64,000 bases of DNA from Camellia lanceoleosa (Eukaryota > Streptophyta > Magnoliopsida > Ericales > Theaceae), in NCBI GenBank assembly GCA_025200525.1, contig CM045758.1:1612001-1676000 (forward strand). The letters run 5' to 3'. Both the position numbers and the translations under genes were made by a program. The notes beneath the pieces were generated by a model that worked only from the letters and a program-made list of their open reading frames with translations, did not search any database and was not told the origin of the DNA. Shown here piece by piece: positions 1 to 12,647 of the stretch (its first letter is position 1; every line of letters starts with the position of its first letter).

Positions 1-983
1 TCTTACGAAGAATTGAGAGCCACGACAAGCAATTTCAATGATAAGCTCAGGGAATGAAGATTTGGGTTGGTGTTTCAAGAGACATTAAGCGATGGCACCA
101 AAGTAGCAGTGAAGCATCTCAATGGTTTTGATTAGGTTAAGAAGTCATTTTTAGCTGAAGTTGAAACAATAGGCAGCATTCACCAGGTCAATTTGGTGAG
201 ATTAATTGGCTTTTGTGCTGAAAAACCATATAGGCTCCTAGTTTACGAGTACATGTCCAATGGATCATTGGATACATGGATCTTCCAAAGGCACCAAGAG
301 CAAACTCTTGTGTGGCAATCCAGAAAGAAGATCATTATGGATATAGCCAAGGGACTAACCTATCTTCATGAGGAATATAGGCAAAAGATACTTCACTTGG
401 ATATCAAACCCCAAAACATCCTTTTAGATGAAGACTTCAATGCAAAAATTTCTGATTTTGGATTGTCAAAACTAATTAATAAGGACCAAAGCCAAGTTGT
501 AACAATGATGAGGGGAACACCAGGCTATTTGGTTCCCGAATGGTTGAGCTCAATTATCACCGAGAAACTATAGATGTTTATAGCTTTGGTGTCGTGGTCT
601 TGGAAATGTTGTATAGGCGCAAAAATTTGGATAGGTCTTAGCCTGAGGATTATATGCATCTGCTAGATCTGTTTAAGAGGAAGGCAGAAGAGGAACGACT
701 TCTAGATGTCGTTGATAAATACAATGATGACATGCAAACACATAGAGCAGAAGTTGTGGAGATGATGAGGGTTGTTGTGTGGTGTCTACAAAGTAATTTT
801 TCCAGGAGGCCTTCCATGTCAGTGTTGGTTAAGGTCTTGGAGGGTTCTACAGATGTTCAAAGCAATTTGGATTATAACTTCACAACTCCTGTGGCACCAA
901 GACCAATTACAGTTGCTGGTCACCAAGGGGATGTGATTGGCACTACTACATTATTTGCATCAGCTTTATCAGGACCAAGGTAA
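1..983 (+). pseudogene. SD2-5-like receptor kinase, kinase-domain pseudogene (5' truncated by window)
   Basis: Frame 1 from base 1 reads as the cytoplasmic kinase domain of an S-domain/G-type lectin receptor kinase. It opens in the linker (SYEELRATTSNF), then runs through the Val-Ala-Val-Lys ATP-lysine motif, VRLIGFCAEK, LLVYEYMSNGSLD, HLDIKPQNILLD (catalytic loop with HLD for HRD), ISDFGLSKL and GTPGYLVPEW, and ends with a PSMSVLVKVLEG C-lobe and a Ser/Thr-rich tail to TAA at 981-983. It is broken by TGA at 55-57 in the glycine loop, TAG at 133-135 and TAG at 639-641 (both at glutamines in relatives), and by a frameshift at about 571-575. The extracellular and membrane parts would lie left of the window. 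In life such a protein would sit in the plasma membrane and signal. This copy cannot encode a full kinase. Confidence 0.88.
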
Positions 984-2740
984 ATAAAGTAGACTCCAAC
1001 AAGCAAATTACAACTGGTTGTTTAAAGTTTTTGTATTCCATTTCATATGTAGTGAACTATAATCAAAGATTTTTATTTGTGCAAATCACAATCCATGATA
1101 CCAGGATTAATGGTGTTTTAGGTAGAGTTGACAAAATTTCAACTCTCTCAATAATATTTGCCCCTTTTATTTCTTCAAGTTCTTCCATCATCATTTCCAT
1201 AGTACATACAAAACTACATGAATATAGTGAGCTAGATTTCCCATAGTTTTAATTCAAACATTTTCAAGTTCTATAGTGAAGGCGAAGTACATAGATATTT
1301 TGTGAGAGTATGAGAGTTTCTCATGATTCAAGTAAAAGAAGAGAACATCAAATTAGTGGGTTACAATTCAAACTTTATTCTCCAAAAGATGTGTCAATAA
1401 ATAGTAAATTAAGTTTCAAGAAGGAATAAAGCCGGCTTATATTTTGGACAAATTTAGAGCCATTTTATGATTAATTAATTTGGTTAAAGGGTTATATTCT
1501 TGAATTGCTGGGAAAGAAAACGTTTTCTACATCAGTTAGTCTGCAGAATGTGCAATTTTTTTCTCACTTTAAGCTTGACTGGGAAAACAAAAAGTGTGAC
1601 ATGATGAGCAAAAAATTCTACTGCCATGCTTTTCCCCCTCTGCTTTCCCGAAACCTGCTGTTCTATAACAGGAAATGGATAAATTGAAATCTGATTTGCA
1701 ATATTTTTCTTGTATCATTTTTTTACATTGATTCTGCGTATTAGATCAATGCCCAAGCTGTTGTGTGTTCAATGGCTAAACTGTGCACTACATGGATCAA
1801 ACCTATTTGAATGAAGGCAAAAAATATTATTGGGGCCCTTTGTAATATTTTTTTTTATGATTTTTATTTAAAATTCTTAACAATTTCCTAACCTTTACAA
1901 TCAAAATAATTTTGATAAAAAGGCCTTTTATTTATTTATTTATTTTTTGACTTGACCAGATAATTGAAGATGTGTAATGTAAATGTCCTCCAGTAAGAGA
2001 GGTTGTTTTCTCTCTTTATGATTTGACTGATAGTAAGATAACTCATGAAGTGTTATTCTTGTTTGATAATTTAAGATTTAATCATTTTTATTTATTTACT
2101 GAGAGATTTTTTGCCACTTTTTTTTTTTTTTTTTTTTTTGAGAATTATTTTGAGTAGAAGTTTTTTTTTATGTATATATATAAATATATTGTGTAGTGAA
2201 TATATAGTAAGTAGGGCCCTCCTAAATAGAGCGCCTACTCCTTAAGCCACCACTAGTTTGCAATAGATATGGTGCGATAGCGTGGCAAGTTTGGACCATG
2301 ATTACTCAAAAGTGGCTAATAGCAATAGAAGTAAGCTAGTTTAAGCATATAAATAAACGATAAGCATCATAATCTTGAATGTTCTGAAATTATTCCTTTG
2401 CTCTGCGATGCTTCAAAACATTACAAGGTCATAGAGCTAAAGAATGTTACCTACCTCATTGTTGAGGCTGACATGTCAAATGCTATGAATACATAGACAT
2501 GAAGAGTGGTCGCAAACAAGCTTGTTTAAGTAGTTGCTACCATAGAGCTGCTCTGTTTTGTTCAAGTGATGTTTCCAATAAAAATTCAAGTGAAAAATGC
2601 TCTATATATACTAACAGAGATCATCTCAATGATGGTCAATATAAAGTGCAGTCAATAATCAATTTGTAATCAAACTGGTATCCAGACTTGGAGCATTTTT
2701 TCGGTCTCTTTATTATAATTTTCATCTTTGTTTTCCTTTT
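984..2740. other. A+T-rich spacer, no gene seen
   Basis: There is no convincing coding sequence. It holds long T-runs (about 2120-2139 and 2161-2169), mixed A+T tracts and scattered short open frames without domain similarity. Some of it may be the 3' flank of the kinase pseudogene. Confidence 0.6.
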
Positions 2741-2760
2741 CAAGGTAGAAAAGAGGAACT

Positions 2761-3745
2761 AATGAAACCGTGGAGGATTATTTGGATCAAGAAGTGCCGG
2801 GAATGTCCATGAGTAAGGTAAGGTTTGGCGGTTCTGATTCTGATCGCCGTAACGATTCTTGATGTGCAGTTGTGGTTGCAGAATATAAAGGCCGTAGCGT
2901 AACGGTTGTGGTAACCGGAATGGTGATTTTTTTTTTTTATTTTTCGCACAATTTGAAGAAAACTTACCAATACGCATTTTACATTCTATTTCAATAGTTA
3001 ATGACTTTAAAAATAATTGATTTTAAATATTTACAAATTATTTTTGACCAATAACTGAACTAACTGAATAAAATATATTCAGAATTATTAAATGAAATGA
3101 TTATAAAAATAAAAATTGTGCCATAAACAAAAATTATTTTTGAGGCATTTTTTTAGACAACACTTTACAACTAACTAAATAAAATTATTTACAATTAAGT
3201 ATTAAATAAAATGATTATAAAAATAAAAATTGTGCCATAAACAAAAATTATTTTTGAGTTTTTTGAAGACATTTTTTAGACAACACATTACAGCAACAAA
3301 ATAAAATAAAAAAATATTTACAATTAAATATTAAATAAAATGATTATAAAAATAAATATAACCACTGTTTATATATTTTTTATTTTACATGTTAATATAA
3401 TGAAATAAAAATTTTAAAAAAAATTATAAAGAAAATAAATTCATATAAGATTTTTTCTTTAGGCTTGAATCACTTTAGTACTTGTTCTTTTTTTGTAAGT
3501 TTTTTTTTTTTTTCGGAAAAAGAAGCTATTCAGAATATTATAAAAGGATGTAACGGTGTGTAATTGATTTATTCTGGCTATTATGGTACCGTCATGAAAG
3601 TATTACGTAACTCAAAGCGGCCGTTACACATGTGAATTTCCATCACATTGCCATAGCGGCCGTAAGGAGTAGCAGTAACCACCACAACCATTACGTAATG
3701 GTTGCGACCGCTTTTTAAAACATTGCCATGAGATTCTCTTATAGA
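2761..3745. repeat. Possible decayed inverted-repeat element
   Basis: Two G+C-richer patches (about 2821-2925 and 3587-3715) share vocabulary in inverted orientation. The left patch contains GTAACGGTTGTGGTAACC-like sequence. The reverse complement of the right patch contains AATGGTTGTGGTGGTTAC. Both carry GGCCGT and NNGTAACG words. They bracket an A+T-rich interior with a tandem duplication. This resembles a degenerate DNA transposon lying between the two kinase fragments. I could not define ends or a target duplication. Confidence 0.3.
3080..3365. repeat. A+T-rich tandem duplication, about 115-129 bp, 2.5 copies
   Basis: The phrase ATTAAATRAAATGATTATAA followed by AAATAAAAATTGTGCC recurs at about 3086, 3201 and 3330 (the last copy diverges at its end). 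Each copy is followed by ATTATTTTTGAG and TTTAGACAACAC. The copies are similar enough to be a local duplication. Confidence 0.75.
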
Positions 3746-3780
3746 ATTGAGCTCAATGTCACTGACTGATATAATTTCAA

Positions 3781-4003
3781 AAGGAAACTTTGGCAAGGAT
3801 GATATGGATATTGGTCTTTAAGGAACTCTTCTAAGCAACGGCAAAATCAAAGTTGCAGCGAAGCATCTTGATGACTTAGGCTATGTCAAGAAGTCTTTTT
3901 CTTAGCTGAACAAGTCAAAATAATAGGCAACACTCACCATCTGAACTTGGCGAGATTGATGGAACATTGTGTTGAGAAATCACAGACTTTTAGTTTATGA
4001 ATA
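3781..4003 (+). pseudogene. Second receptor-kinase fragment (N-lobe), heavily decayed
   Basis: Translated in pieces, this stretch matches the N-lobe of the kinase pseudogene at 1-983: GNFGK (glycine loop), GTLLSNGKIKVAAKHL (Val-Ala-Val-Lys becomes VAAK), VKKSF, and after frameshifts an LLVYEY end. Several stops (for example TAA near 3821) and small indels break it. The C-lobe is missing. It is probably a local duplicate of the same kinase, left as a relic about 2.8 kb downstream. Confidence 0.7.
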
Positions 4004-4556
4004 TAGGACTGTTTAGTGCAACCTATGGAGCTGTTTATAGCGTTCTCTTTTTTATATATGTGTAAAATTATTTAGTGCAACTTCTATTTACCGCTTATAA
4101 GACAAAAACAGTTTTTCAAAAAAAAAAAAACTTACTATTGAAAAGCAAGGGGAAGGTGTCATGGTATTGGCAGTCCTTTGTGTATGGAAAAATTTAGATG
4201 GTGTACTTCTTGTCAATTCTACCAGTACCAAACTGTTGGCCACTTGCTCTCTCTGCTACTCACTACATTGTAGTCATCCACTTTGTTACAAGATGTTGGG
4301 AGAAATTTTATACAATAAACCATCAATATTACTATAAAAAATCAATAAATATATTGTAAATATGTAAATCAAACGTAAAGTAAATAATTCTAAGCTTCTA
4401 ATTACGAGAGAAGTAATCGCATTTTCAAAAATGTTATTACCTACCCACGTGATCATATTAACGAATAATGGATTACTCCAAAATGCAACTCATATTCCTG
4501 TTAGTCTTTATGACATTTGCGCACGTTGAAAAAGGTTTAATAAACCGTTTATAATT

Positions 4557-4587
<31 letters not shown>

Positions 4588-4855
4588 AATAAACAAATCC
4601 AAATTAACAATTTGAAAATTAAAGAACTTTAATGTCTTATATAGACATTGTAGTGTGTTTTTATTAAGGACACATCCCTTAGTTTTAAAAGAACACAATT
4701 ATTCGTTTAAATTTGAAACTCTTTAAATATTTTCTACAAAAGAAACTTAAAATTTTAGAAACAATTACTTGAACTTTACCATTGAAATAAATTGATGATG
4801 ATTAATTTTGAATGACGGCTCCTTACTTAATTAACCTTAAAAAAAATTAAAGAAA
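4004..4855. other. A+T-rich spacer with a (TA)n run
   Basis: No gene is visible. A (TA)n microsatellite lies at about 4561-4584. The rest is low-complexity A+T sequence with no defined repeat ends that I can support. Confidence 0.6.
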
Positions 4856-5514
4856 AGACTGGTATTAGCACCTATCTTTTTACTTTGGTCCGCTAATTCT
4901 TTGAATCACCACCCAGCAAAATGAGTCCTCGCCATTTTCTCTTTGAACCCCCACCTTAATACCAAATATACCCTTAACTCCAAACCCAAACCCAAACCCA
5001 AACCCTAGCCCCTACTCTTAACTACCTTCCACCTTGGCTGCTATTTGCCTCCGACAACCAATCCACAACTCACCTTCGACCCTTCTTGTTCTTATTTTTC
5101 TTCTTCCTTCTTTTTCACCCCTTCTGTCTTAGCTTCGACAAACCATCATTGCACCACCGCAATTTGAATCCACTAGTCACTTCCATAACCACCCACTCAT
5201 CTGCCTCCTCTCTTATTCTTCTTCTTCTTCTTCTTTTTCTTCTTCAGATCGTGACCCAGCCGCTACCAGTCCTTCAATTCCTACACCTCCAGCCTCTAAT
5301 TCCCTTTACCATCAGCTCTTCCTTTGACCTCCTCTCTTCTTCTTCTTCTTCTTCTTCTTCTTCTTCTTCTTCCCTAAAAACCCTAGATTTGAAAATGAAA
5401 ATCAAGCCGCGATGGTGGTGTGCTGTGACGGTGGTAACAGTGATAATGAGGTAGATCGCAATGGCTTGTAGATGTAAGGACTGCGATGGCGATGGTCAAC
5501 GATCTCTCTCTCTT

Positions 5515-5567
<53 letters not shown>

Positions 5568-5840
5568 ACGATAGATGATGGTAGCAATAACAGTGACGCT
5601 GGAGGTGGAGTGGTGACCAAAACTCAATATGAAGCTTACAGTGGCGTCGACAATGATGGTTGGTGACATGGTGACAACGCCGCCGATGGAATTAGGGTTA
5701 GGATTTGGGAAATTTGGGTTAAAGAGTTAGGAATGAGGGTAGAAATGAAATTTTATGTTTGAACAAAATTGGAATTAAAAAAAAAAAAAAAAGGAAGAGA
5801 GGGATGTCCTAAGAAAATAGATAGATGCTAATAGCAATCC
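4856..5840. mobile_element. Non-autonomous TIR transposon, copy 1
   Basis: The left end reads CTGGTATTAGCACCTATCTT. The reverse complement of the right end reads ATTGCTATTAGCATCTATCT, so there is an inverted repeat of about 30 bp with few mismatches. The same subterminal sequences occur, reversed, in the element at 62513-63352: CAGCAAAATGA, CATTTTCTCTTTGAA and TTAATACCAAATATACCC near one end, and TAATTCCAATTTTGT near the other. No transposase is present. The interior holds (CTT)n and (CT)n(CA)n tracts and an AAACCCTA box. A-rich flanks hide any target duplication. Class is uncertain; Mutator-like is the best guess. Confidence 0.75.
5502..5564. repeat. (CT)n(CA)n compound microsatellite
   Basis: CT repeats run directly into CA repeats inside the transposon at 4856-5840. 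The related element at 62513-63352 has a (GA)n tract at a comparable inner position. Confidence 0.95.
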
Positions 5841-6068
5841 AAAAAAAAAAAAAAAAAAAAAAAATAAGTTCCAATAAATTACACTGATCTCCCTGAGAGA
5901 TTTAGAAGAAAAAAAAAATATGGCAAGTTTAATATTTTTAGTATAATTACACCAACTTCCATTTGAATTTGAGTAAAGTGACCGAAATAATGCAGACAAT
6001 ATAAAGACAAAAAGATAAATGAAATAAAATTTGTATTTAGCGTAAAAGATATGACAATACTATTTTTT

Positions 6069-6323
6069 GGGGCAAATTACCAACACCCTCCTCAAGATTT
6101 GACTAAAATATAGACTCCTCCCTGAGGTTTGGGAAATTACAAATTGCCCCATGAGACTTATATTTGCATAACAAATGAGGGGACAATTTGTTATGCAAAT
6201 ATAAACCTCAATGGGCAATTTGTTATGCAAATATAAATCTCAAAAGCGGGATATAATTTCTCAAACCTTAGGGGGAAATTCGTATTTTAGTCAAACCTCA
6301 AGGAGGGTGTTGGTAATTTGCCC
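6069..6323. mobile_element. 255-bp MITE with long TIRs and 8-bp TSD
   Basis: The left end GGGGCAAATTACCAACACCC is mirrored by the right end (GGGTGTTGGTAATTTGCCC), and the inverted similarity continues inward for about 60-70 bp through GACTAAAATA. Both sides carry TATTTTTT (6061-6068 and 6324-6331), an apparent 8-bp target duplication, though it is low complexity. Inside, TTTGTTATGCAAATATAAA is repeated twice. No coding capacity. It is a fold-back MITE of hAT-like or Mutator-like type. Confidence 0.88.
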
Positions 6324-7430
6324 TATTTTTTTTCTATTCATATGATTAACGTATTATTGACAATATGAATTAAAATTTTAGAAGTGTCCAATATAATCAA
6401 CAATGATTCAAAGCACTAAAAAAAAAAAAAAAACAAACAAACAAACAAACTAAGACCAAAATATCACATCACAGTAGAGCTCACTGCCAGCTCATTAGAG
6501 CTGGCTTTAGAGCTCAAGATTTAGAGCTCCAAAGCATTTTTTCAATATAATTATGTCAAATTTATATGATTTATTATATTATTTTCAAATATCACGAGAG
6601 ATCCATGTATTGACAATTGGCTAAAATAGCAAAAAATTAAAAAAAATTAATACAAAAATTTAACTTATTCTTTTTTTATATATCTTTTCATAATAAATCA
6701 AAAAAATTATTAAAAAAATCAGTTCCCAAATAAATTCTTACAAAAAAAAAAATCAAATTTGAAACAAAAATCGTGTATAACAGGGGTAGAAAATTAGTAT
6801 GGGCAAGTAGACAATAGGCATTATCATAGAAAGTGCATAGTCGGAAAAAGTTTTGCTACCATGACTTGTTAATCGGTGGGTCAACATACAAAGAAGAATT
6901 TTTATTAAAAATTTAAGAAGACTAATTTGTGGCGTGCATCTGTGCATCATGCATGGTCCACTTATGACTTACTCTGATTTTTTGTGGGGTTTGGTTTTTT
7001 TAAAAAAAAAAAAATTATCATTTAAAAAAAAAGGTACAATTTTTAATTGGATGGTAACTTTTCATATTTAACTTAAAATTCAATTTTCAACTTAGTAAAA
7101 TGTCAACAATGAGTGAAATCTTACATCATGCAATGCTTGAAAGGTGCAAAATTCAAAGGTGACTTGACCATTAGATCAATTAAACTGTCGACTAAGGTCC
7201 ATATGAAAATTTTCAAAAAAAAATTAGTGTTGAAGACTCTAATTTTTTAAAGACTTATTTAGATAAAATTTTATTTTGATATTCAGTTTAAGAAATCTAA
7301 TAATTTTGAGTCGCTAGTGATAATATCATAAAATTTCTCAAATTAGTATTTACAAAAATAGGATAATTTTTACAAGTGTGGAATGATTTTTATCGTGTGG
7401 TGGGTCAAACTCAAAAGAAAATAATGATAA
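6324..7430. other. A+T-rich spacer upstream of the large retrotransposon
   Basis: No gene seen. A short perfect hairpin GCCAGCTC-atta-GAGCTGGC lies at 6486-6505, next to further AGAGCT repeats, possibly the remnant of a small inverted-repeat element. Confidence 0.55.
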
Positions 7431-7435
7431 GAAAG

Positions 7436-8183
7436 TGTTGGCTACATATTTTCTACAAGCCAATTACAATTCGACGCGTGGCAGAATAAGGGTATCTGAG
7501 AAAGCTAGTCAAGTCTTGATCCTGATCGTACATGTGGCGATTAGTATTGATTATTACAAGATCGAGTAGCGGTGGATCAACAAAGAGAGGCAAGGTGATG
7601 TGGCTTCAATTTACTCACATTTAAATTCAAATTTAGGAGGAAATCTAGCGCTAGTGATGGCATAGTGGGCTAATTACAAGGCAACATGATCGGCGATCAT
7701 TGAGGAAGCGATTGGAAGCAGCTTCGATGGTGAAGCGCGATTCGATGGTCATCCTTGAGAAGTATAAATAGCGAAGGCCCGAAAAAGCCCCGGACTCAAA
7801 TCCAAAAAACCGGTCTTATTATACTTATTTTCCTTTCGATTTACATTTCGGTCTTACATTTCTGTACTTTAAATTTCACCTTGCACTTCGTTCATAGGAG
7901 TAGTTTTCAAGTAGATTGTTCTTTGTAAACCTCTCTGATTTGAGTGTGGATCATTCTAAGTTTTTCATTTTAATGAAATACTTCAAGCTGTTCTTCATTT
8001 GATTGTTATATTGCTTAATTCTCCTAAATCAAGCCACCGATAAAGTCCTCTTCATTGAAATTTGAAAGAACTAAAACACAATCGTCGATAATTGGTTGGC
8101 AATTAATTTTTTGTAAGGCTGATTGAACCTTGTTGTACGCTTCATAATTACAATAATAACCTTCGAAAGCCAAAAAGCCAACA
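7436..8183 (+). repeat. 5' LTR of outer element (748 bp)
   Basis: It begins TGTTGGCTACATATTTT, ends AAAAAGCCAACA, and matches 56089-56829 throughout with many small differences. The inner boundary is followed a few bases later by a candidate primer-binding site. Confidence 0.95.
7763..7770 (+). promoter_or_regulatory. TATA box of the 5' LTR
   Basis: TATAAATA lies about 327 bases into the LTR, after CATCCTTGAGAAG. The 3' LTR has lost this motif: there CCTTGAGAAG is followed directly by GCCCCAG. Transcription probably starts about 30 bases downstream, near 7800. Confidence 0.65.
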
Positions 8184-8191
8184 TATATTTT

Positions 8192-8209
8192 TGGCACGCC
8201 CGGTGGGAC
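8192..8209 (+). other. Candidate primer-binding site
   Basis: TGGCACGCCCGGTGGGAC lies 8 bases inside the LTR end. It begins with TGG, as required to pair with a tRNA 3' CCA. I did not assign the tRNA. It differs from the TGGCGACTCC-type site of insert 1. Confidence 0.6.
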
Positions 8210-8217
8210 TAATTGAA

Positions 8218-10676
8218 ATGGCTAGACGTAGGAGACAGGGAGAAAATGAACGCTTGGAAAAAGGCGTGGAAGGAGAGGTAGAGATACCTAATCCAGAGGC
8301 TAATGTGATAACACATCCTGTGGAAACTCCTATTTTATCAGAACCTATGGTCGAACAGACCAGCACTTCAGAACAAGTACCACATGTTCATAATATTGGA
8401 TGAGACCAAAGAATTGGACCATCCACTGTTTCATCTACTCAGCCAATGAATCCATGGGGTGGCCTAGTAGATGCTATGGGACACCAATTAATGAACACAA
8501 TGGAAAGGTGGGCAACATCCTTTTTGGATCGAATGAATAACCACCAACTAACAAACGTAAGACACATGGAGGAAGTTTCGAATGTCCCTCAGCAAAGATT
8601 GGCTAGAGATAAACAGCCTATGCAAGTTAATGGACATTCTAATGGTCAAACTAGTAGTCAGAACTATGAAAGACCATCACCTCAGTCTTGGTACGAACCT
8701 ATTCCGAGGCCTATAGCAGGTCAAAATACGCATATAACGGTGAAGCCATGCATTTTGGTGGATCTGGCCTATTCCAAGAAACTGGCATAAGAATCGCTCC
8801 AAACCCCATGTTCGAAGCCATACTTGGCACAAGGGGGTTCACTAATCCCTTATTCGAATTTATACCCGGGGGTTGGAAGGTTTTCCTACAAATGGAAGAG
8901 ACACAATACTAGTTCCAGCACCTTTCGCAAGTCCTTTGGCAGGACAGGCTCAAAGTGGTTACCCACACCCCCAGGGACAACTAGTCCCAAATATACCACC
9001 TTATGGACCAAGAGGACCACAGGCACAAGTTTGCCCACAAATCCTATGTTTGCCCCTCCGGTAGTGGTTCGAGACAAAATATGGTCTCTAGGGACCAAAT
9101 TACGAATATTGTTAGAGATGTGTGGACCCGATGGCTCGGGGTCCAAACTCTGTGTACAGAAACCATATCCGAATAGGTAGGCAGGGTACATGAATACCCA
9201 AGAGGTTTTAGGATGCAGTTTTGCCCTTTTTATGGGAATGGAAACCAATCAACGATGAGAGTATATTGCTAGGTTTCTTTGCTCAATGCGGCGCATTTAC
9301 CAATAATGACTATATGAAGTTAAGGTTATTCCCAAATTCCCTAATTGGGGGAGCATTTGTATGGTATATTAACCTTACACCTGGCTCTATCCAGACTTGA
9401 CAACAGATGGAAGAGGCATTTCATGCCCAATTCTTCAATCGAGCGAGGTTTCCATGGCGGACTTGGCAAGATTGAGTCAAAGGCGATGAAAAAGCTACTC
9501 GGTTTATTGCGGTTAAAGGGCTCGAAATAAATGTAGAGTCATCTTACGAGCGAAATTCGTGAGATTGGCTCAAAATGGTTTAAGTTCGGGCTTCAAAGAA
9601 GTTTGATTCAAGCGAGTTCGAGACTTAGTGGAACTCACTTATAAAGTGTCTAGTCGAAGCATTCTTTGGAGGAGGAACAAGATCGAAATAATGCATCGTA
9701 CAAGACATATTATAGAGATCCTAATTATGAGATCGTCTGATGAGATTGTGGGGAAAGAACACATGTCTGTGAAGCATTAATTCATAAGGATACAACAATT
9801 GACCAACAGTTTAAAAAGAAAAACCCTCATAAGAAAAACTCTTTCAATTTAACTAAGGCAGATGACATTTTTTATCATTTGCTTGCGGCCAACTTCCTTA
9901 AGTTACCGAAAGGAGTCAAAATTCCATCTCTTGGTGAACTTAAAGGAAAAATATATTGTAAATGGCATAATTCTTGGTCTCACTCGACTAAGAACTGTAT
10001 TGTTTTTTGAGACAGGATCCAAGAACAGATTTGGAAAGGAAGTTTGAAATTCCCAGCCAAAGTAGAAAAGGCCATGGGGATTAATAGTAATCCATTTCCA
10101 GAGATTGGAGAGGTGGTAGCCAATGTCATAATGCCAGACTTTCGAAGCTTGTCCTTGAAAGAATTGGGAGAAGTCAATGTGCAGATGCATGTTGCCAACC
10201 AGACAACTATCAAGAAGGACACAGGAAATCTACCAGCTATTGGACAAGGTTTCTCACACCAGAGGGAAGACTCCGATGAAGAAGCACTGGATGACGACTC
10301 CTTAGAAGCAGCTGTAATGCAAAGGATGTGTCCCAGGTGCAGACTGAGTTACAAATGGCTGAGAGGGCTTCCAATTGATGGGAAGCAATATTACAGGGAT
10401 GTGCAGAGACGTCCCAAACCAACCAATGCTTACAATAAAAGGCCATATCCATCTGGTGTTAGGCAGCATCCATTGATAGTTGAACCAACATCTGATAGAA
10501 TGCATTCCAAAGGCAAGAGGCCTTTATATGAGTCGAGCCACCTAATTATTCTGAGAATGGAAGCGATCACTCACGAGAGGAGGCTGGAGAGAGGTTCGAT
10601 TTATGGGATCAAAGCGAGATTGGCCCCTAGACCCGACCTCACGCAGACGAAGTGGACACCTTCATCAAAGGCCTGA
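8218..10676 (+). pseudogene. gag: Outer element gag (capsid/nucleocapsid), broken
   Basis: Gag would package the element RNA in the cytoplasm. The N-terminal part is open in one frame from ATG 8218 (MARRRRQGENERLEKG) to about 8790, broken only by TGA at 8401-8403. The capsid core (Pfam retrotrans_gag type) is readable at about 9255-9500: LRLFPNSLIGGAFVWY, then an SIQT...QMEEAFHAQF stretch in which a conserved Trp is a TGA. A zinc-knuckle-like YCKWHNSWSHSTKNC is at about 9957-10001. The C-terminal part (10044-10676) is open, with an acidic EDSDEEALDDD stretch and a CPRC pair. At least three frameshifts separate these blocks. Length is within the normal range for Tat gag. Confidence 0.88.
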
Positions 10677-12256
10677 GTTAGGCCCAAACGAAATCGAGGC
10701 CAAGCAGTGGCCTTCACTGACTTGAAGGTGACTTCGAAGGAAGAAAGAAGCAGTTCAACAGCGGGGTCAGTAAGTTCATGGGTACCTGGGGTCCCAGATT
10801 GGTTTGTGATGCAAAACAAACCTAGGGAAGTGTTTACCCAAAGAGATGTAATTGGAAACCAAGGCAGGATGGTCAAGCCTCCTTTGGTGGCCCTAAACAA
10901 TTGGGTATTGCTTAAGCACCCAAAAACAAAGAAACCAGATATGGTCCCGTAATTTCTAGATCACAAAGGAGGAAAATTCAGCGTAGGTACACTCAGTACC
11001 AGCAAGACCTGAAAGGGAGTGGAGAGAGTTCTTCATTGGTACAGACGGAAGGAAAGAAGAATCCAAAGTCAGACCATACTCCAAAACCAACTCTACAAGG
11101 CAAGAAGGGTGGCAGCAGAGAACAGTTGGCCAAAGTTCACTCTGAACTAAAAGCCAGAGAGAAGTCCAGTTTAGCAGGATTTGAGAAGGCGTTGATGGAG
11201 AGTGACAGCGAGGCAGAGAAAGAAGTTGGCTTAGGCCAAAAGAAAGAAATGGTTGAGGAAGAAATGTTCGAAGCCTTCATGGCTGAATAAACATTTTTGG
11301 TTGAAAAACCAGTCAGAAAAGACCATTTGAAAGAGCTTGCTAGTAAGGAAGTGCCAGAATGCAGTATGAAGGATGCTTCTGAAGTAACTGAACAAGGTGG
11401 CCAAGAGGAGAAGCAACTGACCGACCATCCAATTTGGCTCAGTATCAGTGAATATGGTACACATACTACCGCATGAATTCCAAGTTGGAGATAAGAACCA
11501 AGAGGGGCAAGAAATGGACCAAATTCTAGTCTCTAGTGAAGACTCACAAGTGAGTATGGTGCAAGATGATTCCGGAATGGCTACCCCAATGGAAACTGAA
11601 TATGACAGTGAAGAAGAGGTGAGCATTAACCTCTCATATCCTTTTGAATATCCCTCGAACTCTATGACACAGTATGTCAAGCCTTTGTATATCAAGGCCT
11701 TTTTCGATGGGATACAATTGAACCAAGTCTTGATAGATAATGGGGCAGCGGTGAACTTACTACTGAAATCTTCCTTGAAGAAACTAGGGAAAAGGAACCC
11801 TAGGTTAATCCCTACCAGCACAACCATTGTTGGTTTCGCTAGAGACAAACAGATGGCTCAAAAATTCTGCCTATCAACCTGAGTATGGGAACCAGGGACT
11901 GCATGACAGCATTCTTCGTCATCGACAGTAATGCTAAGTACAATGCTTTACTTGGTAGAGATTGGATTCACACTAACAAGTGTGTGCCTTCCTCTTTGCA
12001 TCAGAAAATAATGATGGCCTTGGGCAATAAGGAGACAGAGGAAATTGATGCAGATCCTCAACCCTTCATAGCCTGTGCAGACTTCACAGAGGCCAAATTG
12101 TATATTGAGGGAGTGACACCACTCAGTATACTTAGAAAACCTGATGGCTTAGCTGAAGTGACGGCTGATGAGGAAGTGACACACCTGAAGCACCTAGTCC
12201 AGGAGAGTGCTGATGAAGAGGTTGTTGTTAAGGATGACAATGATGCCTGGTTGTAG
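10677..12256 (+). pseudogene. Outer element gag-pol linker and aspartic protease, broken
   Basis: The linker holds a basic SRSQRRKIQRRY stretch (about 10956-10995) and a Lys/Glu-rich region (11036-11290). The protease core follows in frame 3: FEYPSNSM, then VLIDNGAAVNLL at about 11730-11766. The active site is D-N-G where most retropepsins have D-S/T-G, a possible inactivating change. A small frameshift at about 11860 separates this from TAFFVIDSNAKYNALLGRDW (11909-11968), the usual downstream protease block. The enzyme would cut the Gag-Pol polyprotein. Confidence 0.85.
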
Positions 12257-12647
12257 GCAGAGAAATGAAGTCCAAGAAGCCAAGTCTTTGGCTCTAATTA
12301 AGTTCTCAATATTGGATGTAAAATCAATAGTCCAGAGAGTACAAGAGCAAGAGAAAGAAGCCATGATAATTGGTACATAGCGAAGCAACAACGAGGCGAG
12401 TTTTGGTCCTTGACAAATACTGTGCATTGGACATTGAAACAAAAGTCCAGGAGATATAGGAGGAAGAAGCCTTATGGACAGACTTTGTCTATGAAGAGGA
12501 GGCTAAAGATGTTGAATTAAAGAATCTGGGAGCAGAACAAAGCTAGAAGATTGCTTGAGGCGAAGGATCAAAGAAAAGCTTGATGAAGTTCTCGGACACA
12601 AGACCCTTAGAAGAAGTAAATTTAGGAAGGTTCTATATGACATTGCT
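12257..12647 (+). pseudogene. Linker between protease and reverse transcriptase, cut by insert 1
   Basis: Short open pieces with Glu/Lys-rich character lead toward the RT. The last recognisable part is an EEVNLG-like motif at about 12614-12631, which in Tat polyproteins precedes the RT start by about ten residues. Insert 1 begins at 12648. Confidence 0.6.

Noticed and set aside
4980..5010. AAACCC-type run resembling interstitial telomere repeat
   Set aside because: Units are CCAAAC and irregular, with one AAACCCTA; too short and not TTTAGGG-periodic, and it is part of the TIR element.
5086..5454. 122-codon frame with a Ser-run
   Set aside because: It reflects (CTT)n repeats inside a TIR element. 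The related element at 62513-63352 does not keep the frame.
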